This document shows positions 58,385-64,000 of a DNA stretch of 64,000 bases, piece after piece (the stretch's first letter is position 1; each line of letters opens with the position of its first letter). Under the pieces are notes generated by a model, which saw only the letters and a list, made by a program, of their open reading frames with translations, was not told the origin of the DNA and ran no database searches. Position numbers and translations under genes: made by a program. The stretch covers positions 558,001-622,000 of the forward strand of contig CAVVZJ010000003.1 of assembly GCA_963752755.1 (NCBI GenBank), in the 5' to 3' direction. The stretch comes from CAVVZJ01 sp963752755. Its GTDB lineage: Bacteria; Planctomycetota; Planctomycetia; Isosphaerales; Isosphaeraceae.

Positions 58385-60010
58385 GTGCAAAGCCTTGTCG
58401 GCACGGCGGTCGCGATGGCGGCCGGGACAGTGGTCCTTGCGGCCGGGACGCCGGTCTTCCGCGACGTGGCGGAGGCGTCCGGCGTTCGCTTCCGCTTCGA
58501 CAACGGCTCGCGAGGCAAGCACGACCTCCCCGAGATCATGGGCGGGGGCGTCGCGTTGATCGACGCGGACGGAGATGGTCGCCTTGATATTTACTTCTGC
58601 AACGGCGGCCCAATCCAACCCGGACCCGGCCGGAACGACCCGCCTTGCCGGCTCTATCGCAATCGCGGCGACTGGACGTTCGAGGACATAACCAACCGCG
58701 CCGACGCCCCGGGACCGAGCAACGCGATGGGCGCCGCCGTGGGTGACTATGATGGCGACGGCCGCGACGACCTGTTCGTCACCGGCTGGCGCGGTCAGCG
58801 GCTCTACCACAACCACGGCGGCGGCCGGTTCGAGGACGTGACGGAGCGGTTGGGCCTGGTGTCCGACCGCTGGAGCACGGCGGCCGCGTTCGCCGACCTG
58901 GACGGTGACGGCGACCTGGATCTTTATGTTAGCAACTACGTCGATTACGACCTCGGAACCGCCCCCTTCTGTGCCGCGCCGGACGGGCGTCGCGACTACT
59001 GCGGCCCCGAGGTCTTCCCCTCGCAGCGGGACCGGCTCTACCGCAACGACGGCGGCACGCTCACGGATGTCTCCGCTGCGTCGGGCATCGACCGGCAGGG
59101 CGGTCGCGGCCTGGGGGTGCTGGTGGCGGATTTGACGGGCGACGGCAAGCTCGACATTTTCGTATCCAACGATGGGTCGGCGTGCTGGCTGTTCGCGAAC
59201 CGGGGAGAGTTGCGGTTTGAGGAGGTCAGCGAGGCAACGGGGGTCGCCTTCGACGGCGCTGGCGAGGCGCTGGCGGGCATGGGCGTGTCGCGGGGCGACG
59301 TGGACGGCGACGGCCGGCCGGACCTGCTCGTCACCAACTTCTTCGGCCGCGCGACGGTCGGCTTCCGCAACCTCGGAGGCGGCCTGTTCGCCGACCAGTC
59401 CTCCGCGCTCGGATTGACGGCGACCACCCGCAACGTTCTCGGTTTCGGCCTCGTTCTCGACGACTTTGATGCCGACGGCGACCTCGACCTGCTTCAGGCG
59501 AATGGCCACGTCCTCGACCGCGCCCGCCTGGGCGTGCCGTTCGCGATGCGGCCCCTGTTGCTGAGGAATGACAGCGGGCGACTCGTGGATGCATCCGCGA
59601 CGGCCGGCCCCTGGTTCGACCGGCCGATCCTGGGCCGTGGCGTGGCCGTCGGCGACCTCGATGGCGACGGCCGCCCCGACGCGGTCATCAACGCTCTCGA
59701 TGCCCCGGCCGCCGTGCTGCGGAACGTCTCCGAAGGGTGCGGGGTGACGATCGTGCCGGAAGGTCGCCTGGCCGTCGGGGCGACGGTGCGGGCGACGGTC
59801 GGGGATCGGGTCGTCGTTCGCACGATCGACGGCGGCAGGAGCTACCTGTCGGCGTCGGCGAGGGAGGTCCATGTGGGCTTGAGGGAAAGTGAGCGGGTCG
59901 AGCGCGTGGACGTGGAATGGCCGTCGGGTCGGGTCGAGCGCTGGGACCGCATCAGCCCGGGGTCCTTGATCCGCCTTGCACCGGGGACCGGAGAGGCGGT
60001 ATCTCCTTGA
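58385..60010 (+). CDS. CRTAC1/UnbV family FG-GAP repeat protein
   Basis: A 541-residue exported protein. The N-terminal hydrophobic stretch (GTAVAMAAGTVVLAAGTP) looks like a signal peptide. At least five calcium-binding FG-GAP/VCBS repeats are visible: IDADGDGRLDIYF, GDYDGDGRDDLFV, ADLDGDGDLDLYV, ADLTGDGKLDIFV and GDVDGDGRPDLLV. The C-terminal ASPIC/UnbV domain includes VGDRVVVRTIDGG and VDVEWPSGRVERWD. It forms an integrin-like propeller. The GTG at 58385 is the likely start, 11 bases after the DUF1559 stop. Confidence 0.87.
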   Translation: MQSLVGTAVAMAAGTVVLAAGTPVFRDVAEASGVRFRFDNGSRGKHDLPEIMGGGVALIDADGDGRLDIYFCNGGPIQPGPGRNDPPCRLYRNRGDWTFEDITNRADAPGPSNAMGAAVGDYDGDGRDDLFVTGWRGQRLYHNHGGGRFEDVTERLGLVSDRWSTAAAFADLDGDGDLDLYVSNYVDYDLGTAPFCAAPDGRRDYCGPEVFPSQRDRLYRNDGGTLTDVSAASGIDRQGGRGLGVLVADLTGDGKLDIFVSNDGSACWLFANRGELRFEEVSEATGVAFDGAGEALAGMGVSRGDVDGDGRPDLLVTNFFGRATVGFRNLGGGLFADQSSALGLTATTRNVLGFGLVLDDFDADGDLDLLQANGHVLDRARLGVPFAMRPLLLRNDSGRLVDASATAGPWFDRPILGRGVAVGDLDGDGRPDAVINALDAPAAVLRNVSEGCGVTIVPEGRLAVGATVRATVGDRVVVRTIDGGRSYLSASAREVHVGLRESERVERVDVEWPSGRVERWDRISPGSLIRLAPGTGEAVSP

Positions 60011-60031
60011 GGCGAAAGGAGGCCGGCGCCG

Positions 60032-60919
60032 ATGCCCAAGCCGTTCGACGTGACCACCAAGCACCTCTTCGAGCGCCCTCCCGGCGACTGGCTCGTCTAA
60101 GCGGGCCTGGAGCCGGGGCCGGCCGAGCTGCTGAACGTGGACCTCTCCACGCTCTCGGCCTCGGCGGACCACGTCCTGCGGGTCGGCCGGGAGGACCCCT
60201 GGCTGGCGCACTTCGAGTTCCAGACCGGCCGCGACCTGGACCTGGCGCGTCGGCTGCAACTGTATAATGTCCTGCTGAACCACCATCACAACCTGCCGGT
60301 CCAGAGCGTGCTCATCCTGCTCCGGCCGGCGGCCGACGGGCCGGAATTGACGGGCGTCTTCCGCCAGAGCTTGCCGGGGGGACGGGTCTATCATGAGTTC
60401 CACCATCGCGTCATCCGCGTCTGGGAGAAGCCGGTCGAGGAGATCCTCGCCGGCGGACTCGGCACGCTCCCCCTGGCCCCGCTGGCGGACGTCGAACGCG
60501 ACGCCTTGCCCGAGGTCGTCCAGCGGATCGAGGACCGGGTGAACGCGGAGGCGACGGAGGAGGAGGCCGGTGTCTTCTGGACGGGGTTCCTGATCCTGAT
60601 GGGCCTGCGTTACGAGAAGGAATTCGCGAGGAAACCTCTGCAAGGAGTCCGACACTTGAAAGAATCCGTGACCTACCAGGCGATTCTCGAAGAAGGCGAG
60701 GCCAAGGGACGGGCTGAGGGACGGGCCGAAGGACGGGCCGAGGGTGTGTCTCTGGGAGAGCGGAAACTGCTTCTCAAAATCGGCATGGAACAGTTCGGCC
60801 CTCCATCACCGCAGGTGAAGGCGACGATCGAGGCGTTCGACGACCTGGAGAGGATCGAGCGGCTGGCCCTGAGGCTGCTGGAGGTCGCCACCTGGGAGGA
60901 ACTCCTGGCCGCGGAATGA
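60032..60919 (+). pseudogene. Rpn/PD-(D/E)XK transposase-like protein, nonsense codon at 60098
   Basis: Cytoplasmic nuclease-fold protein of the planctomycete Rpn-like family. The reading frame starts MPKPFDVTTKHLFERPPGDW, then meets TAA at 60098-60100, where relatives have Tyr (LVYAGL), and continues AELLNVDLSTLSASADHVLRVG. The core motif LAHFEFQTGRDLDLARRLQLY is intact, as are VLILLRPAADG and the helical end (VKATIEAFDDLERIERL). A Gly-Arg-Ala-Glu repeat (about 60706-60740) lies in the linker. A GTG at 60137 could restart translation and give a 260-residue protein without the first 35 residues. A single base change explains the break. Confidence 0.8.
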
Positions 60920-60983
60920 TGGGGGGTAGTCTGGTCGGCGGGTTCCCGTCCTCAAGAACCGCGATCCCTCGTCGGATCGCTCG

Positions 60984-63074
60984 TCACACGATCGCCTCCG
61001 CGCCGGTCGGGGTGGCGATCTCGGGAGGGGGCTCGGAGTCGTCGTCGGGTTCCTCCTCGGCGTCGAGGGAGGCGAGGTGGCGGTGGGCGAAGAACCGCTC
61101 GGCCAGGAGGCGGACGGGGACGAGAAGGGCCACGAACAGCGGGAAGAGGATGCCCAGCGGGCTCGACTTCACACCCCAGAGGACCGCGAGGCAGACCAGT
61201 TGCAAGAAGGTGTACTTGTGAACGGTCCAGAAGGGGACGCGGCGGATGTAGTGGATGCTCGGGTAGAGGGCGGGGTCCATCACCCAGAGCTTCAAACGTT
61301 CATAGAAGTTGTTGCCGGTCAATGAGGCCACGCCCATGTAAAGGAAGAGGCCAAAGAGGACCGACATCGGCACGAGGCGGAGGTAGGGCAAGAGCAGCAG
61401 AGTCATCCCAATCAACAAATGAATCGCCAGGGGCGTGACCCGGTTCTCGCGGACGTGGACGACCCGCTCGCGGACCTCACCGGTGGCGGAAACGGACTCC
61501 TCGACGGTGGCGAGGCTGCGGAGGTGGTTCAAGGAGATGATCACCGAGGCGACCAGCCAGGGCAGGCCGAACAGCGAGCAGGTCCCGATCAACAGGCCGA
61601 GGACCAGGCCGTTGAGGTGGTAGCCGCTGCCCTTCTTGAGCTTGTTCTCGGGGGCGGAGACGAGGCGGGTGGCGATGTTCTGTTCGAGAAAGATCAGGAC
61701 CGTCACCAGCAAGGCCGGGCCGGCGGCGGCGAACCAGAGCCAGACCGGCGCGGCGAAGGGGTTGACCAGCCAGGGGCGGGGGGACGTCGTGCCGAAGGTG
61801 TCAGGGACGAGCAGGCGGGTGAGCGTGATCTCGCCGGGCTTGAGGCGGTTGACCCAGACGGCGACGAGGGTCATGACGCCCAGCGCGATCGTCGGGCCGA
61901 AGTCGGCGAGGAACTCGCGGCACCAGGGGCGGAGGTAGCGGCTGCGTCGGAAGCGGGCGAGGCCCATCGCGAGGTTGTAGGTGCCGACGGCCAGCAAGAG
62001 CGAGAGCAAGGCCGAGTCGTAGCCAACTTCCTGGTCGGTGAAAATGTGGACGAGGTCCTTGACCGCCTCGTAGATGAACACCATCGCGATCAGGGCCGCG
62101 AAGATCTCGTCGGTGAAGCGGGTCAGGTAGCGGATCAGCACGCTGCCGTCGCAGACGGCGAGGAGCAGCAGGTAAAGGGCGCTCCAGAGGCCGACCCAGG
62201 CATAGACCGACAAAAAGGCCGACGGCGGCAGGCCGAGGGTGCGGGTGGTGAGGTCATAGAGCATGCCGGTGAAGATCAGGATCGGACCCGTGCCGGCGAG
62301 GATCGTCAAGGGCTGGCCGGAGACGAGGGCATAGACGACCCCGCAGGCGGCGGTGGCGGCCAGCATCTCGACAACGCCGATCTGGTTGCCCGTCATCACG
62401 GCCATCAGGCCGCCGAAGGCGACGGCGGGGGCCATGCAGGCGAAGAACATGAAGAGGATCGAGGAGATGCTCTTGGGGTGCAGACCGTCCAGCCAGTCGT
62501 CGCGGTAGTGGGCCAGCCGGCGCTTCAGGTCGCGGACGAGGCCGCCGGCGAACTTGCCGGTGAAGACGAGGTCGCCGGCCGGGGACTCGTCGTGGATGAG
62601 TTCGGGGGTGGTCCGCTCGACGAAGCGGTCCACGGCGGCCAGCAATTCCTCGCGACTCCGGGCGCGTCGGGCGTCGTCGCGGAACTCGGCGTCGGACATC
62701 AACCGGGCGATCTTCATCAACGTCTGAAGGTGTCCGGCCGCCTGCGACTTCGGGCCGAGCAGGACGAAGAGGAAGCGCGTCGGCAAGCCATCGGGAGCGC
62801 CAAGGTGGAGCGGGCGGGCGAGTCGGATGAACGCGATGATCGGCTTGCTGAGGGCGTCGAGGTGGGCGTGCGGCACGGCCACGGATAGCCCGATCGCCGT
62901 GTTGCCAACGATCTCCCGCGAGAGCAGGGCCCGCATCACCTCCTCACGCAGAGCGGGCGAGAGCTGGCCCTGGCCGATCAGGATGTCGAGGGTCCGCTCA
63001 AGCGCGGCGCGGAGGTCGTCGGCCTTGAGGTCGAGGAGCACCGAGCCCGTGGCGATGGCGTCGCGGATCTCCAT
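60984..63074 (-). CDS. EIIA(PTS)-SLC4 bicarbonate transporter fusion
   Basis: A 696-residue protein joining two families. Residues 1-150 form a PTS EIIA domain of the fructose/mannitol type: LDILIGQGQLSPALREEVMRALL, then IGLSVAVPHAHLD with the phosphorylatable His69. From about residue 165 the protein is an SLC4/HCO3 cotransporter: GKFAGGLVRDLKRRLAHY, ISSILFMFFACMAPAVAFGG, SGQPLTILAGTGPILIFTGML, DEIFAALIAMVFIYEAVKDL, HLNGLVLGLLIGTCSLFGLPWLV and VLFGLFLYMGVASLTGN, with 10-14 membrane helices. It likely moves bicarbonate or another anion, with the EIIA part as a regulatory input. The start at 63074 begins the EIIA fold. Confidence 0.9.
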   Translation of the reverse strand: MEIRDAIATGSVLLDLKADDLRAALERTLDILIGQGQLSPALREEVMRALLSREIVGNTAIGLSVAVPHAHLDALSKPIIAFIRLARPLHLGAPDGLPTRFLFVLLGPKSQAAGHLQTLMKIARLMSDAEFRDDARRARSREELLAAVDRFVERTTPELIHDESPAGDLVFTGKFAGGLVRDLKRRLAHYRDDWLDGLHPKSISSILFMFFACMAPAVAFGGLMAVMTGNQIGVVEMLAATAACGVVYALVSGQPLTILAGTGPILIFTGMLYDLTTRTLGLPPSAFLSVYAWVGLWSALYLLLLAVCDGSVLIRYLTRFTDEIFAALIAMVFIYEAVKDLVHIFTDQEVGYDSALLSLLLAVGTYNLAMGLARFRRSRYLRPWCREFLADFGPTIALGVMTLVAVWVNRLKPGEITLTRLLVPDTFGTTSPRPWLVNPFAAPVWLWFAAAGPALLVTVLIFLEQNIATRLVSAPENKLKKGSGYHLNGLVLGLLIGTCSLFGLPWLVASVIISLNHLRSLATVEESVSATGEVRERVVHVRENRVTPLAIHLLIGMTLLLLPYLRLVPMSVLFGLFLYMGVASLTGNNFYERLKLWVMDPALYPSIHYIRRVPFWTVHKYTFLQLVCLAVLWGVKSSPLGILFPLFVALLVPVRLLAERFFAHRHLASLDAEEEPDDDSEPPPEIATPTGAEAIV

Positions 63075-63477
63075 GCGCAGGCTCCGAGGTGGGTGCGGGC
63101 GGTCGCCCCGTCGCATCGCGCGGGTCGGCCAAGGTTGGGGGACGCACGGCCACGGAATCGGAGGGGCCTGAGAATTGTACGAGACGGCCCCGCCGCGGGC
63201 GACGCACGTCGGCCTCGAAGTGATCGGGGACGGTCCCGCCTCAACGCCTGGTTCACCGGCCCGAGACGGGGGACGTGTGCATGAATGGAAAAGGGTGACT
63301 GAAATCTGCAATCAGCGTACCATTCTTCGGGATTGTTGCCAAAGCGGAATTGCGTTGAAACCGGCCTTGAAAGACGGGGCGAAGCGATCTCAGAAACTGG
63401 GCGAGACACGTTGGCCGTGGCAACCGGCGGCCACCCGGACGACCCCAGGCCGGGGCCGGGCCCACCCCACGAAATCA
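63075..63477. other. Intergenic region upstream of the EIIA-SLC4 gene
   Basis: About 400 bases without a gene. On the minus strand a TACAAT -10-like box lies at 63174-63179, about 100 bases before the EIIA-SLC4 start, with a poor -35. This leaves a leader of some 90 bases. Confidence 0.4.
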
Positions 63478-63828
63478 CTACCCAACCCCCAGCGCGATCC
63501 CGAGCCCGAGCAACGCGAGGACGGCCGCCGCGACGGCCGCGAGGCGGAGGTCACGGCGGAGGAGCCAGCCGAGGGCGAGCACGCCCACGCGAATAACCGG
63601 CGTGCCGATCAGGGCCATCAGGCCGAGGTCGATCAGGGCCACGCCGTCACCGTGGAGCGCGGAGCGGAGCAGAACGACGGGTGACGATGGCGGACCCTGA
63701 CGGCCGCGGGAGCCGGTCGCGAGGTTGATCGACAGGCCGAGCGCCAGGAGAGTCCCGCTGAGGACCATGCCGGCGAGCAAGGTGCGGTGGACCCAGTGGT
63801 CGAGGCGGACATCTTCGGCTTTGGCCAT
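63478..63828 (-). CDS. DUF1634 membrane protein
   Basis: A 116-residue inner-membrane protein with three helices: HRTLLAGMVLSGTLLALGLSI, IDLGLMALIGTPVIRVGVLALGW and LAAVAAAVLALLGLGIALGVG. The order and the GTPVIRV motif fit DUF1634, which is often encoded next to TauE/SafE-type exporters. Here the stop of such a gene lies three bases upstream, so the pair is probably an operon. The function is unknown, likely an accessory subunit. Confidence 0.85.
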   Translation of the reverse strand: MAKAEDVRLDHWVHRTLLAGMVLSGTLLALGLSINLATGSRGRQGPPSSPVVLLRSALHGDGVALIDLGLMALIGTPVIRVGVLALGWLLRRDLRLAAVAAAVLALLGLGIALGVG

Positions 63829-63831
63829 CGG

Positions 63832-64000
63832 TCAACGCCCTCCCGTCAAGGCCCGAACCAGCATCCAGGCGGCCACGAGCATCAGCAAGGCGGCGAAGAG
63901 GCGGCGGACGATCCGGCCGCGGAGGCGTCGATTGAGGATCGAGCCGAGGGCCGAGCCGGCGAGCACGCCGAGGACGGTGCCGGCGGTGAGGGTCGGGCGA
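63832..64000 (-). CDS. TauE/SafE (TSUP) family exporter, C-terminal end only
   Basis: The minus-strand frame entering from the right edge reads TAGTVLGVLAGSALGSILNRR, then RIVRRLFAALLMLVAAWMLVRAL and a stop at 63832-63834. The GxxxGSxLGxxL pattern and the last helix are those of the second half of TSUP proteins, which move sulfite, sulfoacetate or similar anions out of the cell. Only about 55 residues are in the window. Its pairing with DUF1634 supports the call. Confidence 0.75.
   Translation of the reverse strand, partial: RPTLTAGTVLGVLAGSALGSILNRRLRGRIVRRLFAALLMLVAAWMLVRALTGGR

Noticed and set aside
60699..60740. Twelve-base tandem units giving GRAEGRAEGRAEG, considered as a CRISPR or VNTR locus
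   Set aside because: Too short and in frame within a linker that is commonly repeated in this protein family.
61419..62888. 489-residue plus-strand frame opposite the SLC4 domain
   Set aside because: Antisense of a clear membrane protein with biased composition; no start signal.

Overview
The window is GC-rich bacterial DNA that reads like a planctomycete chromosome, most probably of the Isosphaeraceae/Gemmatales side. The evidence is internal: three DUF1559 pseudopilin-like genes with the canonical N-terminal methylation motif, a secreted protein opening with the planctomycete ESLEGRQLLS motif, several Tat-exported Gfo/Idh/MocA oxidoreductases, a sulfatase, two PEP-CTERM proteins, a CRTAC1/UnbV FG-GAP protein, an Rpn-type PD-(D/E)XK protein and an Uma2 remnant. 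No tRNA, rRNA, CRISPR array or complete insertion sequence was seen.

Layout. 0.1-4.6 kb: RluE pseudouridine synthase, a GYF protein, a zinc-ribbon protein, then a DUF1559 gene followed by two lipoproteins. 4.9-6.7 kb: a FlgI-like protein fused to HEAT repeats. 7.4-13.3 kb: an HTH-receiver regulator, D-Ala-D-Ala carboxypeptidase DacB, a broken oxidoreductase, a very acidic small protein, a TPR protein and purine nucleoside phosphorylase. 13.4-19.9 kb (minus strand): myo-inositol oxygenase next to a complete sugar ABC importer (binding protein, double ATPase, permease), a small membrane protein and a Tat oxidoreductase; this reads as a polyol/inositol uptake and oxidation cassette. 20.3-27.2 kb: sulfatase, secreted hypothetical, HEAT protein, PEP-CTERM protein, TrpB.

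27.4-32 kb carries an XPB-type helicase and a DUF790/Bax1-type nuclease, an archaeal-style repair pair, separated by a PP2C phosphatase and an MgtC protein. 32.2-36.7 kb: a coiled-coil membrane protein, a ModE-Mop-ModA molybdate group without ModBC, a zinc-ribbon membrane protein and a PIG-L deacetylase. 36.9-44.5 kb: a CARDB surface protein, an alpha/beta-hydrolase lacking its catalytic Ser and Asp, an ECF-type sigma factor flanked by two membrane proteins (one with an exact 189-bp duplication inside its coiled coil), and a MGDG-synthase-like glycosyltransferase. 45.6-51.3 kb: a secreted GH2 glycosidase convergent with GlgX. 51.5-64 kb: a lipoprotein, DUF1559 proteins, a Tat oxidoreductase, a subtilase with PEP-CTERM tail, an FG-GAP protein, a nonsense-interrupted Rpn gene, an EIIA-SLC4 bicarbonate-transporter fusion, and a DUF1634/TSUP pair cut by the window end.

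Reading frames are broken unevenly. About 21 single-base-type frameshifts fall in the first 20 kb, including 13-14 in the ABC cassette and its oxidoreductase, against four frameshifts and one nonsense codon in the other 44 kb. Protein similarity continues smoothly across each break, so sequencing or assembly indels are as likely as real decay. Gene boundaries in the first 20 kb should be read with that in mind.
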